Under the pieces are notes generated by a model. The model had not been told where the DNA came from. It did no database searches and worked only from the letters and a program-made list of their open reading frames with translations. Shown here in pieces: positions 1 through 7,683 of a stretch of 32,513 bases of DNA; positions within the stretch are counted from its first letter, which is position 1; the number at the start of each line of letters is the position of its first letter. This DNA is from DATJGF01 sp035495315 (lineage in GTDB: Bacteria > Verrucomicrobiota > Verrucomicrobiia > Limisphaerales > UBA8199). The position numbers and the translations under genes were made by a program. Location of the stretch: NCBI GenBank assembly GCA_035495315.1, contig DATJGF010000205.1, positions 1-32,513 on the forward strand, written 5' to 3'.

Positions 1-2
1 GG

Positions 3-2924
3 GCGGTGCGGGCGACGCGGGGCGGGGCGGGGTTCCCCGCCGTGGCCTGCCCGGAGGTGCATTACGCGTTGCCGGCCGACCGGATGAAGTATGACATCGT
101 GCAATCCATCCGCACGCTGACGCTGTTGCGGCAGGGGCATCCGGCCAAGCGGCTGGATTCCCGGTGGCATTTCCGTCCGCCGGCGGAAATGGTGGCGGCC
201 TGCCGGGAGCAGCCGGACTGGCTGGCGCATTCGCTGGAGATTGCGGACCGGTGCCGGTTTGAGCTGCCCTTCGGCAAGCCGCAGTTCCCGGCCTTCGTGC
301 CGCCGGACGGGTCGTCGCCGCGCGCCTTCCTGCACCGGTTGGTCAGCGACGGCCTGGACCGGCGCTACGGGGCGCGCGCCGCCGCCATGCGCCCGCAGAT
401 CGAACAGGAACTGCACATCATCACCGCCGTCGGCTACGAGGAATATTTCCTGGTCGTCTGGAACATCCTCCAGGACTGCCGCGCGCACGGCATCGACTGG
501 ATCACCCGCGGCAGCGCCGCCGATTCACTCGCCTGTTATTGCCTCGAAATCAGCAGCGTCTGCCCCATCCGTTTCGATCTCTATTTCCGTCGCTTTCTCA
601 ACCGAGATCGCATGGCGCTGAATAAACTCCCCGACATCGATGTCGATTTCCCTCACGACCGCAAAGATGATGTCATCGATTTGATTTTCGAAAAATACGG
701 CCCTTCCCATGCCGCCGTAGTCGGTGGCTTTTCCACCTTTCAATCCCGCAGCGCCTTTGCCGAAGTCGCTAAAGTCCTCGGCGTCTCTGAATACCAGGTC
801 CGTCGTCTCACCGAGCGCCTCCCCCATTTCTCCCGCGCCAGTGAATTGGTCGACGCCACCGCCGACACACTGGAATGCCGCGACCTGCCGCTGCAACAGG
901 AGCCTTACTCAACCGCGCTCCGCATGGCGCAGTTTCTCGATGGGTTTCCGCGCTATCCCAAAATGCACCCTTGCGGCCTGGTCCTCTCGCGCCAACTGAT
1001 GCAGGAAATCACCCCCTGCTTCACCTCGGCCAAAGGCTATCCCACCACTCACTTTGACATGGACTCCGTCGAAGCCGTCGGCCTCATCAAGATGGACATC
1101 CTGGCACAGGGAGGGCTCGCCGTTATGAGGGATGTGATGGAAATGGTTAATCGGAAATCCGAAATCCGAAATCCGAAATCCGAAATAAATTCAAAAGAAG
1201 CAATTTCAAACGCTCAAAACGCCGGCACGAGGGATGTTCCGCACATTTCCCATTCGGATTTCGGATTTGTTTCGGATTTCGGCATTCGGATTTCGGATTT
1301 GGGAATGCCTTCGACCAAGGGTCCTTTCGACGACCCCCGCGTCTGGGACCTCATCGCCAGCGGCAGCGCTCGCTCGGTTCATCACATCGAAAGCCCGGCC
1401 ATGATTTCCCTCTGCCGAATGTGCAACGTGCGCGACATCGATACACTGATCGCTATCGTCTCCGTCATTCGCCCCGGCGCCGCCAACGAGAGCAAAAAAA
1501 TGGAGTTCGCCCGCCGTTACCAGGGTCTCAGTCCGGTGCGCTATCCGCATCCTTTGCTCGAGCGTTGTCTGCGCAGCACCTACGGCCTCGTCGTGTATGA
1601 AGAGCACATCCTCCAAATCTGCGAAGCCTTTGCCGGCCTGCCCCCCGGACGCGCTGATATCCTCCGTCGCGCTCTAGGCAAAGATAAAACCGACCTGATT
1701 AATCAGATCCAAATCGAGTTCGCCCAATGCGCCCACCAACGCGGTCGCACCGAAACCGAAATCGCCGAAGTCTGGAATCTCGTCGTCGGCTTTCGCGGCT
1801 ATGCCTTTTGCAAGGCGCACAGCACCGCCTATGGCGTCGAAGCCTACCAATCCGCCTGGCTCAAACTCCATTACCCCGCCGAGTTCATGGCCGCCGTGTT
1901 GACCAATGGCAAAGGTTTCTACGATCCGCTTGTTTATATCCTCGAATGCCACCGTCTCGGCATCCCCTTGCTACCCCCATCGGTTAACGAACCCGGCCCG
2001 CAATTTACTGTGCTTTGTAGGAGTCGACGTAAGGAGACTCTGTGCCCGAAGCCAAAAGGCAGAATGCAGAATACAAGCAATGATCAGAGTCTCCTTACGT
2101 CGACTCCTACAATCCGCGTCCCAGTTCTCCTCGTCAAAGGACTCACCAATCGTACCAAGGAAACTATCCTCCGCGAACGCCAACAGGGTGAATTTTCCTC
2201 CATTTCCGATTTTGTCCTGCGCGTTCATCCCCTCGCCGAAGAAATGGAAGCCCTCATTCGCGTCGGTGCCTTCGATATTTTTGGACAACCCCGCACCACC
2301 CAATACTGGCAATTCAAAGCAAACATTTCGAATGCGGAATACGGACCGCGGAGCGTTTTAAATGCAAAAGACGGAAAGAAGGCGGAATGTGAAATCGAAG
2401 AATCAGCTACCGGCTCCGCATCTCAAATCTCAAATCTCAAATCTCAAATCCCACATTCCCAACTCTGGCTCCTGCCTCCCGGCAATCTCGAGCGCCTCCC
2501 TTCCGTTCCATTAGCCGAACCCGACCGGCTCCAACGGCTCCGTGCCGAAGAGGAACTGCTCGGCTACCCCGTCAGTGGTCATCCACTCGAACTCTTTCCC
2601 GATATAGCATGGGAAACCTATTGTCCCGTCAATCGGCTCGCCGAGCATGTCGGTGAACAAGTCGTCACCTGCGGCCTGATCATCGAACAACGCCTGTTTC
2701 ATCAAATCACCGGCGAACCGATGAAATTCCTGACCCTGACTGACTGGACCGGAATTGTCGAAACTGAGCTCTTCGCCAAGACCTACCAATCGTACGGCTT
2801 GAACACGATTCGTTATCGCGTGCTGGAAATCACAGCCACCGTCGAACCGTTCGAAAATGGCCGGGGTTATACCCTGCGCGTGCTGCGCGCAAATAAACCC
2901 CGTAGCGTCAGGCGTCCCGCCTGA
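3..2924 (+). CDS. dnaE2: DnaE2-like DNA polymerase III alpha subunit, 5'-truncated by window edge
   Basis: C-family replicative/translesion polymerase; 5' end lies outside the window. The frame is open from base 3, and the first recognisable residues (VACPEVHYALPAD) match the end of a PHP domain, so most of PHP is missing. Counting from the GTG at base 6, the palm shows TRGSAADSL (about 167-175), the metal-binding PDIDVDF motif (209-215) and KMD (362-364), so the three catalytic acidic residues look intact. The RGSAA form and a C-terminus ending just after an OB-fold (about 870-965), without the long tail of replicative DnaE, favour the error-prone DnaE2/ImuC type. Three low-complexity blocks (about residues 383-434, 670-703 and 775-820) are repeat DNA read in frame, and the last codons lie in a hairpin repeat. 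Known DnaE2 partners (ImuA/ImuB) might lie upstream; this cannot be seen. Family assignment is firm; DnaE2 versus DnaE1 is probable. Confidence 0.85.
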   Translation, partial: AVRATRGGAGFPAVACPEVHYALPADRMKYDIVQSIRTLTLLRQGHPAKRLDSRWHFRPPAEMVAACREQPDWLAHSLEIADRCRFELPFGKPQFPAFVPPDGSSPRAFLHRLVSDGLDRRYGARAAAMRPQIEQELHIITAVGYEEYFLVVWNILQDCRAHGIDWITRGSAADSLACYCLEISSVCPIRFDLYFRRFLNRDRMALNKLPDIDVDFPHDRKDDVIDLIFEKYGPSHAAVVGGFSTFQSRSAFAEVAKVLGVSEYQVRRLTERLPHFSRASELVDATADTLECRDLPLQQEPYSTALRMAQFLDGFPRYPKMHPCGLVLSRQLMQEITPCFTSAKGYPTTHFDMDSVEAVGLIKMDILAQGGLAVMRDVMEMVNRKSEIRNPKSEINSKEAISNAQNAGTRDVPHISHSDFGFVSDFGIRISDLGMPSTKGPFDDPRVWDLIASGSARSVHHIESPAMISLCRMCNVRDIDTLIAIVSVIRPGAANESKKMEFARRYQGLSPVRYPHPLLERCLRSTYGLVVYEEHILQICEAFAGLPPGRADILRRALGKDKTDLINQIQIEFAQCAHQRGRTETEIAEVWNLVVGFRGYAFCKAHSTAYGVEAYQSAWLKLHYPAEFMAAVLTNGKGFYDPLVYILECHRLGIPLLPPSVNEPGPQFTVLCRSRRKETLCPKPKGRMQNTSNDQSLLTSTPTIRVPVLLVKGLTNRTKETILRERQQGEFSSISDFVLRVHPLAEEMEALIRVGAFDIFGQPRTTQYWQFKANISNAEYGPRSVLNAKDGKKAECEIEESATGSASQISNLKSQIPHSQLWLLPPGNLERLPSVPLAEPDRLQRLRAEEELLGYPVSGHPLELFPDIAWETYCPVNRLAEHVGEQVVTCGLIIEQRLFHQITGEPMKFLTLTDWTGIVETELFAKTYQSYGLNTIRYRVLEITATVEPFENGRGYTLRVLRANKPRSVRRPA
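1152..1305. repeat. Inverted array of ATCCGAA heptamers inside the polymerase gene
   Basis: About five direct copies of a GAAATCC-type heptamer (1152-1186) face reverse-complement copies (GGATTTC type, 1253-1305) across about 66 bp. The whole block stays in frame with the polymerase and encodes KSEIRNP-type repeats followed by SDFG-type repeats. It lies just after the KMD catalytic motif, where family members have only a short linker, so it reads as an insertion. Confidence 0.85.
2015..2112. repeat. Perfect 28-bp inverted repeat (REPIN-like) inserted in frame in dnaE2
   Basis: Bases 2015-2042 are exactly the reverse complement of 2085-2112, with a 42-bp spacer. Each arm, read inward, begins TTGTAGGAGTC, giving the GTAG head known from REP elements, and each arm holds a small GAGTC/GACTC dyad. 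Two inverted REP-like units with a short spacer is the REPIN/BIME arrangement. The 98-bp block is translated as part of the polymerase without a stop, between the FTV strand and the VLLVKGL motif that are adjacent in relatives. Confidence 0.9.
2421..2450. repeat. TCTCAAA heptamer tandem repeat within dnaE2
   Basis: Four exact copies of TCTCAAA plus TC. It is translated in frame as QISNLKSQI within a low-complexity block (about 2319-2460) between the finger region and the OB-fold. This is the third repeat-derived block in the gene. Confidence 0.85.
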
Positions 2925-2948
2925 CGTAGAGGACGGCGTCTCGCCGTC
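2902..2948 (+). repeat. Two tandem REP-like hairpins overlapping the 3' end of dnaE2
   Basis: Unit 1 (2902-2925) starts GTAGCG, with stem TCAGGCG/CGCCTGA and loop TCC. Unit 2 (2926-2948) starts GTAGAG, with stem GACGGCG/CGCCGTC and loop TCT. The polymerase stop codon TGA (2922-2924) lies in the 3' arm of unit 1, so the last codons (SVRRPA) are repeat-encoded. There is no T-tract after the hairpins, so a terminator role is not obvious. Confidence 0.8.
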
Positions 2949-3098
2949 TGGATAAAACGTCGGAGTAAACTTTGCCGCCCGAGCACATCAAATCAGTTGA
3001 GCCTTAGCGCTGTTTCCACTCGAGGATTCCCGTCTCTAAAGCCGCTGTGACGCTTGCCGCTACATCAGATTGGCTTGCCAGAACCTCTCTCTCAGCGT

Positions 3099-3104
3099 AG
3101 GAGG
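3099..3104 (+). promoter_or_regulatory. Strong ribosome binding site for the double-ACT protein
   Basis: A perfect AGGAGG sits 5 bases before the ATG at 3110. It fixes the start and is the best Shine-Dalgarno sequence in the window; most other genes here have weak ones. Confidence 0.85.
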
Positions 3105-3109
3105 AACCC

Positions 3110-3634
3110 ATGCAACGCGCGCTTGTCATGACTGTAATTGGAGAAGATCGGCCGGGCTTGGTCCAGTCAGTCGCCGCCATCGTCGCCGAACATGGCGGCA
3201 ATTGGCTCGAAAGCCGTATGTCCCGTTTGGGCGGTCAATTTGCCGGGATCCTCCGCGTTGAAGTATCGACAGAACGCGAAGCCTCGCTGCTATCGGCGCT
3301 GAAACAACTCGAATCCCATGGCCTCACTCTTGTAGTTCAGCCAGACCAATCCGCCGCCACCCAGCCTAACGCGCAACTTAGCTCCCTCAACATCGTCGGA
3401 CAGGATCGCCCGGGCATTGTTCGCCAAATCTCCGGCACACTTGCCCGCCACGGAGTCAACGTCGAGGAGCTGGAGACCGAATGCGCCAGCGCTCCGATGT
3501 CCGGTGAAGCCTTGTTCAAGGCCAATGCCAAGCTAAGCATTCCCGCAAATTGCGATACCGAGGCGCTTCGAGAAGACCTGGAGAAAATCGCCGCGGACTT
3601 GATTGTGGAGATCTCGCTGGCCGATTTGCGCTAA
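3110..3634 (+). CDS. Double ACT-domain protein, GcvR-like
   Basis: 174 residues made of two ACT domains. The first (about 3-80) opens with ALVMTVIGEDRPGLVQSVAA and the second (about 92-170) with SLNIVGQDRPGIVRQISGTL. The duplicated (G/D)RPG turn is the ACT ligand-binding loop. This is the architecture of GcvR, the E. coli regulator of the glycine cleavage operon, and of related amino-acid-sensing proteins. No catalytic or DNA-binding domain is present, so any regulatory effect would be through a partner or ligand. The start is fixed by the AGGAGG at 3099. It stands alone, 185 bp after the polymerase with two hairpins between, so co-transcription is uncertain. The family is firm; the glycine-specific role is inference. 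Confidence 0.85.
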   Translation: MQRALVMTVIGEDRPGLVQSVAAIVAEHGGNWLESRMSRLGGQFAGILRVEVSTEREASLLSALKQLESHGLTLVVQPDQSAATQPNAQLSSLNIVGQDRPGIVRQISGTLARHGVNVEELETECASAPMSGEALFKANAKLSIPANCDTEALREDLEKIAADLIVEISLADLR

Positions 3635-3649
3635 CCTTAACTCCTTTCA

Positions 3650-3707
3650 CACTTTCGACGTTCGATGTTCAAGGTTCGGTGTTCAACGCTCGTTTCTCGA
3701 CGTTCCC
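3650..3707. repeat. Degenerate 7-bp-phased repeat (TTCGATG type)
   Basis: The sequence reads as successive heptamers TTCGACG, TTCGATG, TTCAAGG, TTCGGTG, TTCAACG, CTCGTTT, CTCGACG. Phase is kept while bases drift. It occupies the gap between the convergent ACT and beta-helix genes; a relative lies at 7597-7675. Confidence 0.65.
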
Positions 3708-3732
3708 GCCCCCGTTACACTTCGTATTTCAT

Positions 3733-5826
3733 TCAGCGCACCTGGTAAGGTTTGGGATATGTGCTCCGCGCCGCTAATTTTTTCCAGGCTGCGCTCCCCT
3801 GGACTCCGCATTGTGAGAAGTCGATCGCTTTAAACCCGATCTTCTGCGCGGGTGTGCCGGGGCGCAGATGGAAGTCTCGCTCAACTGGATCTACAAACAA
3901 GGGATCGGCTATGAGCGACCCTTCATCCCGACCTTGTGCCCGCCACTGGTCCCAGCTTTTCCCCGCGAAATCGATCGCTTTGCCGTCGGCCCGCCAATAA
4001 ATATTATTGCGGAGCACAACCTTGGCCCCGTTCTTCCAACCGTCATAACCCAGCAAATGCCCTTTGTCCCAATAAACAATGTTGTGTTCGAAAGTGAACG
4101 ACAAATGCGGCTCCGCCCTGGTCAAGGCGACCTGGCCTTCATCGCTAAAGGCCAGGATGTTATTTCTAAAAATGTTCTCCTTGCCGTAATGCTGATGCAC
4201 ACACCCGTCGCGCACGTTGTAAACCAGATTGTTCTCGTACAAGATTCCAGTGCTGCCTTCATCCGGATACAGCCCCCAACCTCCATACCGTGTCGCATAC
4301 ACGTCATGAATAATATTGTTGCGAACCACTGTGCCTTCGGAAGGGCCCAGCGTGTAAACCCCGCCCATATCACTCAAGATGCCATAACCCAGGTGGTGCA
4401 GATGGTTGTAATCAATCCGGTTTCGCTTCGCCGCGCTTTCGTCGTAGCCCCACCGCCACCCCACCGAAATGGCCGTATAAAAGAAATCTCCAACGTCACA
4501 GTGGCTGATCACATTATCAGAGCTCTGGCCGATCCATACGGCGACCGTATGCGGAAGAATCCGGCCCCCGCTCTGGATGATGCAATTGCTTATCGTAATT
4601 CCTCCCGTTCGAACAGGTTCCGGCACAATGATCATTTCTCCAATTCGCACTCCCGCGATTCCCAAATCGAACATGCGTGTGCGTAGAACCGAACAATCCC
4701 GACACGCCCGCCGAAACCAGAACGCCGTCGTGCCGATATGCTCGACCGCGCAATCCTCAAACCGGATATCCGCAGCACCGTCAACCAGAATCGCCGTCGC
4801 ATCCACGTTCATCGCCGCCTGCGCGGGCGGCACGCCCTCGCCAGGAATTCGAAATTCCCCGTATTGAAATTTCAGCCCCTCAAATCTTATGTGCTTTACC
4901 CACCCCTCCTGTTTATCAATGTTCCCCTGCACGGTGAGAAACCCGTCAGCTTCCGCCCCAATAGCCTCGACGCGCCCCATCTCCTCGTTGGGTCTTGGTC
5001 GGTAATACAGCCAACCTTCCCGGTCGAGAAACCATTCCCCCGGTGAATCAAGTGCGCCAAGGTAGTTTTCCAAATAAAACAGCGCTCCTTGCTCCATCAT
5101 ATTCCACGATTGCATCTTGACGCCGTGCGTTACGATTGACCCATTTCCAACCGAAACGCTGTCAAGCCGCTCTCGGGTTGTATCCCACTTATGAAGTACG
5201 ACCAACTCCACATCGTGCAGCGCCGGCCCCTCCAGACCCCGCAACGAACCCAACACCGACGGCTCAATACTAAATGTGTGTTTCAAACCCGTTTTGGCTT
5301 CCCCGGCAGGTTCCTCGACCACTCCCTTCAAGACCCCAAATTCCCAGTAATTCGGCGCGCGCGACCGCACGGCCCTGCGACCATTTATCCACAATTGCTC
5401 GAATCGCCACGTCGCTTCGTTGTTGCCTCTCGGGTGCGCCACACGCGTCCTCCAAACACCCGGATGTTGGGCATCCGTTTGCCACCCTGTGATGTCGCGA
5501 CCCCCACTGATAATTACCGATGCCCCAGGTTTCGCACGGTACACCACCGGGAGATCGGCAGACCGGCCTGAATCCTCCGGCCCAAAGCGCAGCCGCCCAC
5601 GAACATGATAAACCCCGGCCTGGAACGTAACCGTAACACCCGATTCCGGATGCGCCGCCCGTTCACTGCGCACGGCTTCCTGAGCCCGCGCAAATGTGCC
5701 AAATGGTTTACTCCGGGTCCCCGGATTCGTGTCCTCACCGTTGGGAGCAACGAAAAACTCCGCGGCACAGGTACCGGCACAGCCCAATCCTACCAAGATC
5801 ATTGTGAAGAGGCGCACATTCATCAT
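3733..5826 (-). CDS. Exported right-handed parallel beta-helix protein
   Basis: 697 residues. An N-terminal signal peptide (about 1-22, probable cleavage after CAA) is followed by FFVAPNGEDTNPGT and PFGTFARAQEAV, the usual opening of secreted pectate-lyase-like beta-helix proteins in Verrucomicrobia and Planctomycetes. Residues about 300-620 hold recurrent N-N-I/N-I-I turns (SNCIIQSG, RNNIIHDV, ENNLVYNV, RNNILAFS, EHNIVYWD), the stacked coils of a parallel beta-helix. The likely role is binding or cleaving a polysaccharide outside the cytoplasm; no specific lyase or hydrolase site could be assigned. Start: two consecutive ATGs (5826 and 5823) with only a weak AAAGGG upstream. It is divergent from the Tat oxidoreductase across a hairpin array. 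Fold confident, substrate unknown. Confidence 0.85.
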   Translation of the reverse strand: MMNVRLFTMILVGLGCAGTCAAEFFVAPNGEDTNPGTRSKPFGTFARAQEAVRSERAAHPESGVTVTFQAGVYHVRGRLRFGPEDSGRSADLPVVYRAKPGASVIISGGRDITGWQTDAQHPGVWRTRVAHPRGNNEATWRFEQLWINGRRAVRSRAPNYWEFGVLKGVVEEPAGEAKTGLKHTFSIEPSVLGSLRGLEGPALHDVELVVLHKWDTTRERLDSVSVGNGSIVTHGVKMQSWNMMEQGALFYLENYLGALDSPGEWFLDREGWLYYRPRPNEEMGRVEAIGAEADGFLTVQGNIDKQEGWVKHIRFEGLKFQYGEFRIPGEGVPPAQAAMNVDATAILVDGAADIRFEDCAVEHIGTTAFWFRRACRDCSVLRTRMFDLGIAGVRIGEMIIVPEPVRTGGITISNCIIQSGGRILPHTVAVWIGQSSDNVISHCDVGDFFYTAISVGWRWGYDESAAKRNRIDYNHLHHLGYGILSDMGGVYTLGPSEGTVVRNNIIHDVYATRYGGWGLYPDEGSTGILYENNLVYNVRDGCVHQHYGKENIFRNNILAFSDEGQVALTRAEPHLSFTFEHNIVYWDKGHLLGYDGWKNGAKVVLRNNIYWRADGKAIDFAGKSWDQWRAQGRDEGSLIADPLFVDPVERDFHLRPGTPAQKIGFKAIDFSQCGVQGSAAWKKLAARSTYPKPYQVR

Positions 5827-5880
5827 GGGGCCCTTTATAGGCCCAGTTCTTTATGTTTTCCAGCCTTCTCGCACCGTAAC

Positions 5881-6075
5881 GTAGAGTTTGCCTCTGGTAG
5901 CGCAGAGTTCCACTCCTCGTAACGCAGAGTTCCACTCTGCCGTATCGCAGGTTTTCAACCTGCACCGACTCCCGTCGGCCCTCATTTGGAGTAACCCACT
6001 GCCGACTGGAAGTCGGCGGTACAGCAGAGTGAAACTCTGCGTTACTGGTGCGCTACCCGGCGGCCCTGCCGGTAG
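5881..6075. repeat. Array of REP-like hairpins in both orientations, filling the divergent gap
   Basis: This 308-bp gap (5827-6134) holds little but hairpins headed GTA-N. Forward units start at 5881 (GTAG), 5897 (GTAG), 5919 (GTAA) and 5942 (GTAT). A plain CCGAC/GTCGG hairpin lies at 5965-5978. Inverted units occupy 6001-6022 (head GTAC) and 6024-6045 (head GTAA), and a CTAC/GTAG hairpin lies at 6053-6075. The 22-bp unit at 5919-5940 and the reverse complement of 6024-6045 differ at one base. Loops are TCC, TTC or TCCC; stem sequences differ but still pair. Promoters for both flanking genes should be here, but none is convincing. Confidence 0.85.
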
Positions 6076-6134
6076 GCCAGATCCCAAAAATCTTGAATTG
6101 ACTTCTTTTCCAAAACGTCTGGATCATACGCTTT

Positions 6135-7532
6135 ATGAATGCAACTCCTTCCAATTCTGGCACAACTCGTCGCGAATTTATCAAAACCACCGGCCGCATA
6201 GCTGCCGCTTCGGCCCTCGCCGGCGTGGCTATTCCCAGCGTGCATGCCGCGGGCAGTGACCTCGTTCAAGTGGCGCTCATCGGGTGCGGCGGCCGCGGCA
6301 CCGGCGCCGCCAGTGATGCCCTTTCCACCTCGAAACTCGGTCCCATGAAGCTTGTCGCCATGGCCGATGTTTTTGAAGATCGTCTCAACGGCAGTTACGA
6401 GACCTTAAAACGCGAATGTGGTGATAATGTCGACGTTCCTCAGGATCGCAAATTCATCGGCTTCGATGCTTACAAAAAAGCAATGGACTGTCTCAAAGCA
6501 GGCGACGTTGCCATCTTTACGACGCCGTTGGCCTTCCGTTGGGTCCACTTTACTTACGCTATCGCCAAAGGCCTCAACGTTTTCATGGAAAAACCTTTGA
6601 CGGCGGACGGCGCCGCCTCCAGGCGCCTGCTCAAACTTGGCGAAGAAGCCTCCGCCAAGAACCTCAAGGTGGGGGTCGGCTTGATGTCCCGCCACAGCCG
6701 GGCATTGCAGGATTTGCAGAAACGCATTCAGGACGGAGAAATCGGCGATGTCATACTGTTGCGCGGCTACCGCATGCACGGGCCGGTCGGTTCCGCCTTC
6801 TCGACCAAGTGGCCCGGTAACCCCAGCGAGCTCCTGTGGCAGATTCGTCACTTCCATAGCTTCCTTTGGGCCAGCGGCGGTTGCTTCAATGACTTCTACA
6901 TCCATCACGTTGATCACCTTTGCTGGATGAAGAACGCATGGCCCATCAAAGCCCAGGCCCTCGGCGGACGTCACTACAAGGTAAGCCCCGAAGGCGCTCC
7001 CTACGTCGATCAGAATTTCGACTCCTATTCCGTCGAATACACCTTCGCCGATGGCGCCAAGATGTACATGGATGGCCGCTGTATTAACGGCTGCAACGAC
7101 ATCTACTCAAGCTACGCACACGGCAGCAAAGGCATCGCCGTCGTCTCTCACAGCAATGACTGCGACCCGCCCTCCCGCACCTTCAAAGGACAAAACATGT
7201 CGCGCTCCAATATGATTTGGGAATCCAAACTCAGCTCTGAAGAGCGCAACCCTTATCACAATGAATGGATGGATCTCATGACCGCCATCCGCAATGACAA
7301 ACCGTACAACGAGGTCGAGCGCGGCGTGAAAGCAAGTTTGACCAGCAGTATGGGGCGCATGGCGGCGCACACCGGCCAGGAAATCACCTTCGAGGATATG
7401 CTCAACAGCGAGCACGAATTCGCTCCCGGTGTCGACCAGCTGACCATGAACTCCCCGTCACCGCTGCCGGCTGATGCCGAAGGTAAATACCCGCAGCCCA
7501 TGCCCGGCATCACCCGCAAACGCGAGTATTAA
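6135..7532 (+). CDS. Tat-exported Gfo/Idh/MocA family oxidoreductase
   Basis: 465 residues. The N-terminus carries a twin-arginine signal, TRREFIKTTGR (residues 11-21), then an Ala-rich stretch and a likely cleavage near VHAAG (about 36-40), so the protein is exported folded with its cofactor. A Rossmann fold follows: ALIGCGGRGTG (47-57) is the NAD(P)-binding loop, ADVFEDR the end of beta-2, and MEKPLTADG (151-159) holds the family's conserved E-K-P. The C-terminal half is the alpha/beta domain with HHVDHLCW and MDGRCINGCND. The family oxidises or reduces sugar rings; Tat-exported paralogues are abundant in PVC bacteria. Substrate unknown. It is monocistronic, with a terminator 16 bp after the stop. 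Confidence 0.9.
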   Translation: MNATPSNSGTTRREFIKTTGRIAAASALAGVAIPSVHAAGSDLVQVALIGCGGRGTGAASDALSTSKLGPMKLVAMADVFEDRLNGSYETLKRECGDNVDVPQDRKFIGFDAYKKAMDCLKAGDVAIFTTPLAFRWVHFTYAIAKGLNVFMEKPLTADGAASRRLLKLGEEASAKNLKVGVGLMSRHSRALQDLQKRIQDGEIGDVILLRGYRMHGPVGSAFSTKWPGNPSELLWQIRHFHSFLWASGGCFNDFYIHHVDHLCWMKNAWPIKAQALGGRHYKVSPEGAPYVDQNFDSYSVEYTFADGAKMYMDGRCINGCNDIYSSYAHGSKGIAVVSHSNDCDPPSRTFKGQNMSRSNMIWESKLSSEERNPYHNEWMDLMTAIRNDKPYNEVERGVKASLTSSMGRMAAHTGQEITFEDMLNSEHEFAPGVDQLTMNSPSPLPADAEGKYPQPMPGITRKREY

Positions 7533-7547
7533 TTAGCTGCGATCTTC

Positions 7548-7580
7548 AGAGGGCCGGGAGTTCTCTCGGCCCTCTTTTTT
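7548..7580 (+). terminator. Rho-independent terminator after the Tat oxidoreductase
   Basis: Nine-bp stem AGAGGGCCG/CGGCCCTCT (7548-7556 with 7567-7575), 10-base loop, then five further Ts. It is the clearest intrinsic terminator in the window. Confidence 0.9.
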
Positions 7581-7596
7581 GATTTGGCCCTGCCAA

Positions 7597-7675
7597 GTTC
7601 GACTTCAAACGGTTCGATCTTTAGCTCCTCAAATGATCGAAGTTCGATGTTTAACTGTTCAATGTTCAAAGTTCC
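7597..7675. repeat. Degenerate 7-bp-phased repeat (GTTCGAT/GTTCAAA type)
   Basis: Contains GTTCGAT, GTTTAAC, GTTCAAT, GTTCAAA in near heptamer phase, and is related to 3650-3707. It fills the gap between the terminator and the convergent dehydrogenase gene. Confidence 0.6.
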
Positions 7676-7683
7676 CCTCCCGA

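Noticed and set aside
1..60. Simple-sequence G-rich start as a repeat
   Set aside because: It translates in frame into the end of the PHP domain; high GC alone explains it.
3868..4686. Long open frame (272 codons) on the + strand
   Set aside because: Antisense to the beta-helix gene, whose protein has a signal peptide and clear coil repeats; this frame has no recognisable features.
5881..6075. CRISPR array
   Set aside because: Units are hairpins in both orientations with no constant-length unique spacers, and there are no cas genes.
6405..6974. 189-codon minus-strand frame in the Tat oxidoreductase
   Set aside because: Antisense shadow; the + strand has the Tat signal and NAD-binding loop.
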